Positions 43,785-52,915 of a stretch of 64,000 bases of DNA are shown here, in pieces. The position numbers were made by a program, and so were the translations under genes. Numbering within the stretch: the stretch's first letter is position 1; every line of letters begins with the position of its first letter. Source of the stretch: Flavobacterium croceum DSM 17960 (GTDB lineage: Bacteria > Bacteroidota > Bacteroidia > Flavobacteriales > Flavobacteriaceae); the NCBI RefSeq assembly GCF_002917885.1, contig NZ_PQNY01000015.1:1-64000 (forward strand), given 5' to 3'. Under the pieces are notes generated by a model. The model worked only from the letters and a program-made list of their open reading frames with translations, was not told the DNA's origin and did not search any database.

Positions 43785-46700
43785 TTATGAATTTCTAACT
43801 TTTACTTGATAAACCACATTTGGTTTTGTTCCAACATGTTCCAACAAATGGTAAGCTCTTTTATCGGCAACAACTTTTGTTATTTGAGAGTCTTTATTAT
43901 TTACATCTCCAAATACCATAGCTCCTGTAGAACAAGCACTAGAACAAGCTGTTTGGAATTCGTCGGCATTTACCGGTCTTCCTTCTCTTTTTGCTTTTAA
44001 TATAGTAGCTTGAGTCATTTGAATACACATAGAACATTTTTCCATAACCCCACGAGAACGAACGTTTACATCTGGATTGATAACCATTCTTCCTAAATCA
44101 TCATTCATGTGGAAATCAAACTCGTCATTATTATTATATAAGAACCAATTAAAACGACGAACTTTGTACGGACAGTTGTTAGCACAGTAACGTGTACCTA
44201 CACAACGGTTATATGCCATGTGATTTTGTCCTTGACGACCGTGTGATGTAGCAGCCACAGGACATACTGTTTCACAAGGAGCATGGTTACAATGCTGACA
44301 CATTACAGGTTGGAAAGATACTTGAGGATTGTCGGCTGGATGCTCTAGTTGTCTAAATCCACCTAATGAGCCTTTAGTGTCTTCATTTCCAGCTAAAAAC
44401 CCTGTTAAATCCAATCCGTCAAAATTTTCTTTTTTCTCAACATCGGCTGCAAAAGTATCTTCTGATGAATAATATCTGTCTATACGCAACCAGTGCATAT
44501 CTCTACTTCTACGAACTTCTGTTTTACCTACAACAGGTACATTATTTTCTGCATGACAAGCTATAACACAAGCTCCACAACCTGTACACGCATTCAAATC
44601 TATAGATAAATTAAAATGATGACCCGTTGTTCTGTCAAAAGACTCCCACAAATCTACGGTAGTAGCTTCAACTTCTTTATGATCTAAAGAAACCATAGGT
44701 TGTGGATTCCACTCTTTTGCATCTTTTTTATTATAATCGGCAAGTGTAGTTTCTTTTAAAATATCACCTCTACCCATTAATGTTTTTTGTGATTGAACAC
44801 AAGCAAACTCATGTTTACCCGATGCTTTTTCTATAGTTGCATCTTGTAGGCTAGAAGCATTAAAATAAACACTATAAGCATTAACACCTACTTGCATTTC
44901 TTCTTTCATGGAAGCCTTACGACCATATCCTAAAGCCAATCCTAAAGTACCTTTGGCTTGACCTGGTTGTACAATTACTGGAACATTTTCAAGTTTTACA
45001 CCATTAACAGAAATGTTTACATAACTACCGTCTAGTCCGCCATTGTCTGCAATAGTGTTTTCTAGTTTCAGTTTTTCAGCATCTGCTTTTGAAACTGTAA
45101 CATAGTTATCCCAAGAAACTCTTGTAATTGGATCTGGAAACTCTTGCAACCAAGGATTGTTTGCTTGTTGCCCATCTCCCATTCCTGTTTTTGTATACAA
45201 CAACAATTCAAAGTTTTTAGCATTTGCACTTTGTGCTAATTGTGTAGCTGCACCGCTATAATCTGCTGTACCACTAGCCAAAACTGAATCACTTGTAACT
45301 ACAAGACCATCGTGAACCGCTTTATTCCAAGAAGTACCGTTTAAATATGATGACGCATTCGCTTTTATATAATCATAATAAGTTAATGGACTTCCATTCC
45401 AAACCAATAAACAATCTTGAAATTGTTTTGTATTAAATAAAGGACGAATAGTAGGTTGAGCTATCGAATAAGTTCCTTTTGTAAGCACATAATCATTCCA
45501 AGACTCTAAATAATGAGGAGTTGCTGCTGCTATAGTAACTTTTTCAGCGGTTTCATCAAATTTTTGAGTAAAAGCTACTGAGGTTGTTACTTTAGACAAA
45601 CCTGTCTCGAATGCTTTTGCATTTGATAAGGTATAAAGAGGATTTACACCACTCATAATAAGTGTATGAACATTTCCTGCATTCATATCTTTAACCAATT
45701 CTGCCACTTTAGCATCAGAACCTTTACGAGTATAACGTACACCAGCAGCCATAAAAGCTTCGCTAGTTAATACTTGATTGATAGCAAAAACTAATAATTG
45801 TGCATTTTTATCTTGAATACCGCAAACCAAAAGACCTTTGTTTTTAGAATCTTTTAATTGATTGGCCGCTTTTACAACTTCGGCTTCATTATCAATTTTA
45901 CCAGTTGGTATAGAAGAATTGGTAATGATGTTGAATATTTTAACCAAAGCTTGTTTTTGAGCATACACACTAATTGGCACACGCTTATCTGCCGCTGCTC
46001 CAGTGAGTGTCATATTTGACTCAAATTGAATATGCTTAGACATTTGTCCTGTTTGTGGAATTCTACCTTTTGCATAACTAGAATTGTACCCACCACCTTG
46101 CCAATCTCCTAAGAAATCAGCTCCTACAGAAACAATAGTACCTGCTTTTGAAAAATCGTAATCCAATAATGCTCTTTCTCCATATACAGATTCGAACGCA
46201 TCTAAAGCTGCAGATTCTGAAACGGAATCATATACCACATGTTTTGCTGTAGGATTTTTAGCTACAAACTCTGCGATAAGTTTTTCTGTAGATGGACTAG
46301 CTAATGTATTGGTTAAAACTACAACTTGTTTGCCTTTAGCTTTTGCATCTGCTAAAGATTGTTGTATTTTTTGATTTACATCATTCCATTGAGCGCTTTC
46401 ATTACCAATTTTTGGAAATTTCAAACGCATATTATCATACAAAGAAAGAACCGAAGCAATTACTCTAGCATTAGCAGAAAATTTAGCTCCTTCTAAAGTA
46501 TTATTTTCAATTCTTATAGGACGACCTTCTCTTGTTCTAACTAGAATATTAGCAAAATCAAATCCGTCAAACATTGTTGTAGCATAATAATCGGCTACAC
46601 CAGGTATAACTTGTTCTGGCTGCACAACATAAGGAATTGATTTATGCACCGGACCTTCACATGCTGCTAAAGTAGCCGCTGCAGTTGTAAATCCTACATA

Positions 46701-46871
46701 TTTCAAGAAATCACGACGAGTGGTTGATGAAGAAGATAATGTATCTTTATCGCCAAGAAATTCATCTGTAGGAATTTCTTCAACGAATTCATTATTTCTA
46801 AGCGCCTCAACAATAGAGTTATTTTCGTTTAACTCTTCAACACTTTTCCAGTATTTTTTGTTTGATGACAT
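43785..46871 (-). CDS. actB: ACIII iron-sulfur subunit ActB (TAT-type molybdopterin-oxidoreductase-like)
   Basis: 1028 residues. An N-terminal TAT-variant signal (STTRRDFLKYVGFTTAAATL, then CEGP) precedes a fused B1 molybdopterin-like domain without cofactor (about 80-730) and a C-terminal B2 ferredoxin domain with four Fe-S motifs: CTGCGACVIACHAEN, CQHCNHAPCETVCPVAA, CVGTRYCANNCPYKV and CSMCIQ. ActB carries electrons from quinol to the hemes of ActA. Second gene of the operon. Confidence 0.95.
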   Translation of the reverse strand: MSSNKKYWKSVEELNENNSIVEALRNNEFVEEIPTDEFLGDKDTLSSSSTTRRDFLKYVGFTTAAATLAACEGPVHKSIPYVVQPEQVIPGVADYYATTMFDGFDFANILVRTREGRPIRIENNTLEGAKFSANARVIASVLSLYDNMRLKFPKIGNESAQWNDVNQKIQQSLADAKAKGKQVVVLTNTLASPSTEKLIAEFVAKNPTAKHVVYDSVSESAALDAFESVYGERALLDYDFSKAGTIVSVGADFLGDWQGGGYNSSYAKGRIPQTGQMSKHIQFESNMTLTGAAADKRVPISVYAQKQALVKIFNIITNSSIPTGKIDNEAEVVKAANQLKDSKNKGLLVCGIQDKNAQLLVFAINQVLTSEAFMAAGVRYTRKGSDAKVAELVKDMNAGNVHTLIMSGVNPLYTLSNAKAFETGLSKVTTSVAFTQKFDETAEKVTIAAATPHYLESWNDYVLTKGTYSIAQPTIRPLFNTKQFQDCLLVWNGSPLTYYDYIKANASSYLNGTSWNKAVHDGLVVTSDSVLASGTADYSGAATQLAQSANAKNFELLLYTKTGMGDGQQANNPWLQEFPDPITRVSWDNYVTVSKADAEKLKLENTIADNGGLDGSYVNISVNGVKLENVPVIVQPGQAKGTLGLALGYGRKASMKEEMQVGVNAYSVYFNASSLQDATIEKASGKHEFACVQSQKTLMGRGDILKETTLADYNKKDAKEWNPQPMVSLDHKEVEATTVDLWESFDRTTGHHFNLSIDLNACTGCGACVIACHAENNVPVVGKTEVRRSRDMHWLRIDRYYSSEDTFAADVEKKENFDGLDLTGFLAGNEDTKGSLGGFRQLEHPADNPQVSFQPVMCQHCNHAPCETVCPVAATSHGRQGQNHMAYNRCVGTRYCANNCPYKVRRFNWFLYNNNDEFDFHMNDDLGRMVINPDVNVRSRGVMEKCSMCIQMTQATILKAKREGRPVNADEFQTACSSACSTGAMVFGDVNNKDSQITKVVADKRAYHLLEHVGTKPNVVYQVKVRNS

Positions 46872-46902
46872 TGTATATATTTATTAGCTTCTTAAACAAT
46901 TA

Positions 46903-48231
46903 TTAATAGTGACATTTTCCACACTCTAAACCTCCCATTTGAGCAGCAGTCAATTTATCTACACCATACTTTTTAGAAAGTTCTTTATGAATTTTTTCAT
47001 AATAACCATTTCCTTCTACCTTAACATTTGTTTCACGGTGACAATTTACACACCAACCCATTGTTAAAGGAGCAAATTGTTTCATAACTTCATAAGTTTG
47101 AACCGGTCCATGACATTTTTGACATTCAACTCCAGCAACCGTTACGTGTTGTGAGTGATTGAAGTAGGCAAAATCTGGAAGATTATGAATTCTTACCCAT
47201 TTTACTGGTTGTGTTTTACCTGTATATTTTTGTAAGGTTCTATCCCATCCAACAGCATCATATAACTTTTGGATTTCTCCATCGTAGAATGCTTTTGAAT
47301 GTTCTGGAGTAGCTGTTGTATCTGCAACCTCTGCAATGTTTTTATGACAATTCATACAAACATTCAACGACGGTATACCGGCATTTTTACTAACACGAGC
47401 CGCAGAGTGACAATATTTACAATCTATACCATTGCTACCTGCGTGAATTCTGTGAGAATAATGTATTGGCTGAACAGGCTCATAATCTTGATCTACACCT
47501 ATTTGCATTAAATAACCATACACAAAATATGCACTGATTAACATCAACATTATTACAGAAACCAATACCAAAAATTGATTTTTTACAAAGGCTTGGCAAA
47601 CTGATTGAATTGATCTATCGGTAGCAGTTAGCTCTAAACCTTTTGAAAGAGCAATTCTTGACAACATATTGTAAACTAAATACAACATGGTTATAAGAAC
47701 TCCCATTACCAAAACCAACACACCAAGTATCACATCATTGGAAACTCCTTCTGACTTTTCAGCACCAGCACCAGCAACTGCACCAGCAGGAGCAACTTCA
47801 GCTTTTGGAGCAGGCTCTGAGGTATAAGCCAAAATGTTATCTATATCTGCTGTAGTAAGCTGAGGAAAAGCAGTCATCACAACTTTATTATTTTCTTCAA
47901 AAACTTTTACAGCTTTAGCATCACCAGATTTAATAAGCGCAGAACTGTTATTTACCCATTTGTAAATCCAAGCTTTATCGTATTTTTCTGCAACACCTCT
48001 AAGAGCAGGCCCTGTCATCTTTTTATCAAGATTATGACAAGCTGCACAATTTGCATTAAACAATTCTTTCCCTTTAGCTGCATCTCCACCTCCTGTTGCA
48101 GCAGGCATTGCCGCCGCATCTTTTGGAGCAGCTGCATCTTGAGCAAACACAGGCAAAGAGAAAACTAGCAAAAACGCTAAGCTTAAGAGATAAATTCTAG
48201 AAATTGAACTATGGTTTCCCACTTTTTTCAT
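46903..48231 (-). CDS. actA: ACIII multiheme cytochrome c subunit ActA with N-terminal cytochrome c domain
   Basis: 442 residues with six CxxCH heme motifs: CAACH (residues about 64-68), then CKYCH, CMNCH, CQKCH, CVNCH and CGKCH in the C-terminal half. The first lies in a cytochrome c class I-type domain (GKELFNANCAACHNLDKKMTGPAL) right after the signal peptide, separated by an Ala/Pro-rich linker and one or two membrane helices (about 175-200 and 230-250) from the pentaheme ActA domain. This makes it a cytochrome c-ActA fusion that could hand electrons on to the oxidase. A full promoter lies upstream. Confidence 0.93.
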   Translation of the reverse strand: MKKVGNHSSISRIYLLSLAFLLVFSLPVFAQDAAAPKDAAAMPAATGGGDAAKGKELFNANCAACHNLDKKMTGPALRGVAEKYDKAWIYKWVNNSSALIKSGDAKAVKVFEENNKVVMTAFPQLTTADIDNILAYTSEPAPKAEVAPAGAVAGAGAEKSEGVSNDVILGVLVLVMGVLITMLYLVYNMLSRIALSKGLELTATDRSIQSVCQAFVKNQFLVLVSVIMLMLISAYFVYGYLMQIGVDQDYEPVQPIHYSHRIHAGSNGIDCKYCHSAARVSKNAGIPSLNVCMNCHKNIAEVADTTATPEHSKAFYDGEIQKLYDAVGWDRTLQKYTGKTQPVKWVRIHNLPDFAYFNHSQHVTVAGVECQKCHGPVQTYEVMKQFAPLTMGWCVNCHRETNVKVEGNGYYEKIHKELSKKYGVDKLTAAQMGGLECGKCHY

Positions 48232-48313
48232 ATTATAAAATGATTATCGACAATTGTGGTATGATTTTTACTGTAGTATTTGAAAATTGTTTACACTTTT
48301 TACAAAAACTTGA

Positions 48314-48343
48314 CAAAAATACAACTTATGTACTATTATCAAA
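48314..48343 (-). promoter_or_regulatory. Promoter of the actABCDEF-coxBA operon
   Basis: On the minus strand TTTG (48340-48343), 18 bases, then TATTTTTG (48314-48321), matching both boxes of the Bacteroidota consensus. The transcript would carry a leader of about 75 bases before actA. Confidence 0.7.
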
Positions 48344-48418
48344 ACCTTAAAAGTATCATAAAGTATAATTTATAACCATTCTAAATTATTGATGTTTATA
48401 ATTGTATTTATTAATGTT

Positions 48419-48426
48419 TACATTTG
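48419..48426 (+). promoter_or_regulatory. Promoter -7 box of the SPOR-domain gene
   Basis: TACATTTG matches TAnnTTTG, 18 bases before the ATG at 48445. Confidence 0.45.
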
Positions 48427-48444
48427 CATATAAATCAAACTATT

Positions 48445-48837
48445 ATGAATTTTTTAACAATTTCTACTACAGCAAAAAAATATATATTATTTGGGTTTGT
48501 TTTGTGTTTCGGGCAGAATTTTAGTCAAAATGTGACCCTAAAACAAGATCCAAAAATTGAGAATTTACTTACTGAAAAAAGAAAACTCAATGCAGTCATG
48601 GCAAACACTACACGGTATAAAATTCAGATTTTTATTGGTAATAGTGAAGAGTCTAAAAAAACACTCATTGCTTTTAAAAAAGAAAACCGTTTAACAGAAG
48701 CTACACTCATTTTTTCAACACCCAACTACAAAGTTCTAGTCGGCAATTACAAAACGAGAATTGAAGCTGAGCGTAACTTGACTATTTTAAGAAAAAAATT
48801 TCCAAAAGCTTTACTTGTAAAACCAAATATGAACTAG
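48445..48837 (+). CDS. Small secreted SPOR-domain protein
   Basis: 130 residues from the ATG at 48445; a TTG at 48424 overlaps the promoter box and is rejected. A signal peptide (ending in GQNFSQ near residue 28) is followed by a short helical linker and a SPOR domain: YKIQIFIGNSEESKKTL, YKVLVGNYKTRIEAERNL and LRKKFPKALLV. SPOR domains bind denuded peptidoglycan at division sites. Here the protein is little more than the domain, so it is a free periplasmic peptidoglycan binder or a lipid-free accessory. Divergent from actA and convergent with the DUF2723 gene across a shared terminator. Confidence 0.85.
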   Translation: MNFLTISTTAKKYILFGFVLCFGQNFSQNVTLKQDPKIENLLTEKRKLNAVMANTTRYKIQIFIGNSEESKKTLIAFKKENRLTEATLIFSTPNYKVLVGNYKTRIEAERNLTILRKKFPKALLVKPNMN

Positions 48838-48854
48838 AAATTTTGATAGATAAT

Positions 48855-48894
48855 AAAACAAAAAAGTGAAGATAAATCTTCACTTTTTTGTTTT
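48855..48894. terminator. Bidirectional terminator between SPOR gene and DUF2723 gene
   Basis: Perfect 19-bp inverted repeat (AAAACAAAAAAGTGAAGAT and its complement) around a 2-base centre, with T-runs on both strands. Serves the two convergent genes. Confidence 0.85.
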
Positions 48895-48913
48895 AAGCAT
48901 TTTAATATAATTA

Positions 48914-51900
48914 TTACTCCATATCTCTACCAAATCGGGCAAAACGTTTGTTGTAATTGTTAAACTCAGCCTTATTTTTAGTATAAAAATCGGTATCGTT
49001 ATTTTTTTTCATAATTTCAAGTAGTCCTCTATATCGCTCTATAGCTGTCATTATTTCGGTAGCCAAATAATATTGGTTGGCCGGAGTAAGTGTAGCAAAA
49101 TAGGTAAGTTGCTGTTTGTATTTTACTGCTAATTTTGAGAGTAATTCTCGTGCTTTTTGAGTTTCTCCAACTTCATAATATCCATTTGCAAATGGGTCTA
49201 CAGCACTATAATATCCATAATAATCTAAAGGCAATTTATTTAAAGCTAGCTCAATTATTTTTTTGGCTTTGTCTACCTTACCTTCTTTGATTAATTGATC
49301 CATCAATCGAGAAAGATTATTTCTTGTAGATATGCTGTTTTTTCTAGTTTCTGGATCATGGTAAATTTTGGTGCTTTCGCCATTACCCCAATCCCAACCT
49401 ATTCGGTTGTTATCTTCGCTGTACTTTTGAGTTACGATAGAATTATACATTTTATCAGAATCTATTTGCCCTAAATCGTATGGTGCATTTTCTTCGTCTA
49501 CAGGAGTTTTTACAGGTACTAACTTGTAAACCATACCGTCTAACTGCAAGAAATCTTTCATCCATAAATAGTCATCGTCTCCAAAACTTCCTCCTGTAAA
49601 ACATACTGGGCGCTTCCAATTATTATTGGCAATTATATCCAACATAATTAAACGATTTTTATATATAGCTCCTCCTTTTATATCAATATCGATATATGGA
49701 ACAATAGAATCGTTGTATTTAGGATTTACTACTTTGTGTTTTAAAACTGTATTTTTATCAACGCTAAGTCGCACTTTATTGGTTGGTAAAAAGTGTAGTT
49801 TACGACCACTTGGCATGGTAATTTGAGTAATTGTATCGTCGGATTTTGCAAAAGACAAAAAGTCTTTGATATTCCATCTATTTTCTGTTTTTTTATCAAA
49901 AACAATTCCTTCTCGTTTATCTCCTACAATTTTATCATGAGTGAAAGAAATAGGCAATCCTTCAGATTTATATGTTTTCATTTTCATTTGGTCTATATAC
50001 CAATCGGTCATTAGTAAACTGGTATTTACTATTTTCACGTCGGTACGGTAACCCTCAATTTCTTGTACATACCACAATGGAAATGTGTCATTATCTCCTA
50101 TTGTAAACAAAATTGCATTGGGCTCACAAGAGTCTAAATATTGTTTTGCCATTGCTGTTGCTGTATATTTTCCTGCACGATTATGATCGTCCCAATTTTG
50201 ATAAGCCATAAGCATTGGAGATGCTATAAGTGACAATACAATAGTAAGAGGCAAAGCAGTCTTTTCTGCGAGTTTTTCTTTGATCATTTCATAGAGTGCA
50301 TACACCCCAAAACCAACCCACATAGCAAACACATAAAATGACCCTACTAAAGCATAATCACGTTCTCTTGGTTCAAATGGACGTTCGTTTAGATAAATTT
50401 TCAAAGCTAAACCTGTAAATAAAAACAGTGTAAGTAGCACATAAAAACTTTTCAAATTGCGTTGTGCATGATACAACAAACCTATTAAGCCAAGGAAAAG
50501 TGGTAAAAAATAATAAAAATTTCTTCCTTTATTACGCAATACATCGTCTGGCAAATTACTTTGCGGACCAACATGTAGTTCATCAATTGGTTTAATACCG
50601 CTCATCCAATTGCCATCTAAATCATCATATTTTCCTTGAACATCATTTTGTCTTCCAACAAAATTCCACAACAAATAACGGCCATACATATACCCAAATT
50701 GGTATTCGAATAAAAACTTCATATTATCTACAAATGATGGTTTTTGTATATCCAAATAATCACCGTAGTACTTCAAAAAAGAAACATATTGATCTACATC
50801 TATTTGTTTTTTTGCATAAGCTTCTCTAAACTTAGCAACCTCATCTACCAATTCTTTTTCTTCTAGATATTCATCTTTTATTTTAAAATCTGGAACTTTG
50901 GTAAAATGGATATAATTAGCAATATGCTCTTCACTCCACATTCTAGGTAAAAAGGCTTTGTGCGCTTCATCTGTATTTTGTTCTGAACCTATATAATCGT
51001 TTACAATAACATATTTTTTTGTTTTGTAATCTCTTTCATAATTGGGTTTTCCATCGGTGTACGGCAATTCTGGATCTAAACCTGCAAATGCACCTGTATA
51101 CTGAGGCCCGTAAAACAAAGGATTTACTCCATATTGTTCTCTATTGTAATATGCTAATACCTCTGCAGCGTCTGAAGGTTTGTTTTCATTTATTGGAGTA
51201 TTAGCATTGGCTCTCACTGGAAGCATTAGCCATGTAGAAAATCCTAAAAGTAAAAATAAAATACTTAACAACATAGTATTGTAAAATGGGTGTTGCTTCT
51301 TTTTGGTATATAAAAGCCCGAAATAAAACACCACAACAATAAGCAATAAGCCAAAAATAGAACCCGAATTGAAAGGTAAACCCAAATTGTTTACCATAAA
51401 TATTTCGGTTTTTCCAAAAAATGCTAATGTATAAGGCAGTAACAATTTAAAAATGAATAATAATATTGCAACGATAATCACATTGGCTATTATAAAACTA
51501 GTTACTGTAACTTTTTTATAATTTTTAAAATAATATAAAAATCCAATAGATGGTATAGTAAGTAAAGACATAAAGTGTACTCCAAATGACAAACCTGTTA
51601 CTAAACTTATTAATAACAACCATTTATTGCCTTTTGGTGTATGCATGTCTTCTTCCCATCGAAGTCCAAGCCACAACATAAGCGCAATAAACAACATCGC
51701 CATAGCATAAACTTCGGCCTCTGTAGCATTAAACCAAAAACTATCTGTAAACGTGAATGTTAATGCTCCTACAAAAGAACTTCCTAAAATAGCGATAAGA
51801 TTGTTTTTACTTAATTCTGAATAATGGGCCACTACTTTTTTAAGTATCATGGTTGAAGACCAAAACATAAATAATATGGTAAATGCACTCGAAACTACCG

Positions 51901-52150
51901 AGGTCATATTTACCATAAAAGCAATGTGTTGTTTACTTATAGCAAACATGGCAAAAAATGCGCCTATCATTTGAAACAACGGAGCTCCTGGCGGATGCCC
52001 TACTTCTAGTTTTGCCGAAGTAGCAATATACTCGCCACAATCCCAAAAACTCATGGTTGGTTCTACGGTAAGTGTATACGTGATAAGGGCTATTGCAAAA
52101 ACTGCCCATCCTAATAGATTATTCCACTTTTTAAAATTAAAATTTGTCAT
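48914..52150 (-). CDS. DUF2723 multi-membrane protein (TMEM260-like glycosyltransferase candidate)
   Basis: 1078 residues. About 12 to 14 membrane helices lie in the N-terminal 650 residues, with the family signature MSFWDCGEYIATSAKLEVGHPPGAPL near residue 32, split here for length: FWDCGEYI and GHPPGAPLFQ. The acidic DCGE and the following hydrophobic bundle resemble GT-C type glycosyltransferases; the human relative TMEM260 is a protein O-mannosyltransferase. A large soluble domain (about 650-1078) ends in helical TPR-like repeats (LDQLIKEGKVDKAKKIIELA). Flavobacteria O-glycosylate secreted and surface proteins, so a role there is plausible but inferred. Confidence 0.82.
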   Translation of the reverse strand: MTNFNFKKWNNLLGWAVFAIALITYTLTVEPTMSFWDCGEYIATSAKLEVGHPPGAPLFQMIGAFFAMFAISKQHIAFMVNMTSVVSSAFTILFMFWSSTMILKKVVAHYSELSKNNLIAILGSSFVGALTFTFTDSFWFNATEAEVYAMAMLFIALMLWLGLRWEEDMHTPKGNKWLLLISLVTGLSFGVHFMSLLTIPSIGFLYYFKNYKKVTVTSFIIANVIIVAILLFIFKLLLPYTLAFFGKTEIFMVNNLGLPFNSGSIFGLLLIVVVFYFGLLYTKKKQHPFYNTMLLSILFLLLGFSTWLMLPVRANANTPINENKPSDAAEVLAYYNREQYGVNPLFYGPQYTGAFAGLDPELPYTDGKPNYERDYKTKKYVIVNDYIGSEQNTDEAHKAFLPRMWSEEHIANYIHFTKVPDFKIKDEYLEEKELVDEVAKFREAYAKKQIDVDQYVSFLKYYGDYLDIQKPSFVDNMKFLFEYQFGYMYGRYLLWNFVGRQNDVQGKYDDLDGNWMSGIKPIDELHVGPQSNLPDDVLRNKGRNFYYFLPLFLGLIGLLYHAQRNLKSFYVLLTLFLFTGLALKIYLNERPFEPRERDYALVGSFYVFAMWVGFGVYALYEMIKEKLAEKTALPLTIVLSLIASPMLMAYQNWDDHNRAGKYTATAMAKQYLDSCEPNAILFTIGDNDTFPLWYVQEIEGYRTDVKIVNTSLLMTDWYIDQMKMKTYKSEGLPISFTHDKIVGDKREGIVFDKKTENRWNIKDFLSFAKSDDTITQITMPSGRKLHFLPTNKVRLSVDKNTVLKHKVVNPKYNDSIVPYIDIDIKGGAIYKNRLIMLDIIANNNWKRPVCFTGGSFGDDDYLWMKDFLQLDGMVYKLVPVKTPVDEENAPYDLGQIDSDKMYNSIVTQKYSEDNNRIGWDWGNGESTKIYHDPETRKNSISTRNNLSRLMDQLIKEGKVDKAKKIIELALNKLPLDYYGYYSAVDPFANGYYEVGETQKARELLSKLAVKYKQQLTYFATLTPANQYYLATEIMTAIERYRGLLEIMKKNNDTDFYTKNKAEFNNYNKRFARFGRDME

Positions 52151-52213
52151 ATTTGTGTAAAAATTTACTTGTGCAAAGAAACTATTTTTTATTGAAAGGT
52201 TTGTAATAAATTA

Positions 52214-52915
52214 CTACTCTTTTTCGTGTACTTCTTTTAGTTCCAAACCTATATTGCGTATCGATTCGAGTTTAATTTTTGGGTCTGAAGCAAAGTATTT
52301 TCTAATTTTACTTAAATACACATCCATACTTCTACCCGAAAAGAAATCGTTGCTTTTCCAAATAGCAATGAGTATATCTTGCCTTTTTACCAATTGATTT
52401 TTATTGGCAATTAAATATGCCAATAAAAAATTTTCTTTCTCTGTGAGTTGGTATTTATAACTGTTGTTATAAAGAATACTTCGTTTAGCATCAAAACAAA
52501 AAGAACCTATTTGTATTTGTTTGTGGGTTGAAAAATCTAATTTTTCTTTTCTTTTTAAAATGTTTTTTATACGCAATAACAGTTCATTTGTATCAAATGG
52601 TTTTACTATATAATCGTCGGCACCGAGCTGTAATCCTTTTATTTTATCAGCTGGAAGTTGTTTGGCTGATAAAAAAACAAAATACATTTCTGGGTGTTTT
52701 TCTATGATTTTTTCTGCTAATGTAAAACCATCCATTACAGGCATCATAACATCTGAAATACACAAATCAAAAGAATCATTTTGAAACAAAACCAAAGCAT
52801 CTGCACCATTTGTAGCCCATGTAACTTCAAAACCATTAGACTCTAAAAAACGTTTTAAAATTGAAGCAAAATCCAAATCGTCTTCAACCAAAATAATTTT
52901 ATACTTAGTAAACAT
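52214..52915 (-). CDS. Response regulator, OmpR/PhoB family
   Basis: 233 residues. Receiver domain 1-120 with Asp11/Asp12 (VEDDLDF), phospho-acceptor Asp55 (CISDVMMP), Ser83 (FLSAKQ) and Lys105 (VKPFD). DNA-binding winged helix 130-228 (FCFDAKRSILYNNSYKYQLT, then LVKRQDILIAIWKSNDFFSG and DVYLSKIRKYF). It overlaps the kinase stop by 11 bases, so they form one unit. Targets unknown. Confidence 0.93.
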   Translation of the reverse strand: MFTKYKIILVEDDLDFASILKRFLESNGFEVTWATNGADALVLFQNDSFDLCISDVMMPVMDGFTLAEKIIEKHPEMYFVFLSAKQLPADKIKGLQLGADDYIVKPFDTNELLLRIKNILKRKEKLDFSTHKQIQIGSFCFDAKRSILYNNSYKYQLTEKENFLLAYLIANKNQLVKRQDILIAIWKSNDFFSGRSMDVYLSKIRKYFASDPKIKLESIRNIGLELKEVHEKE

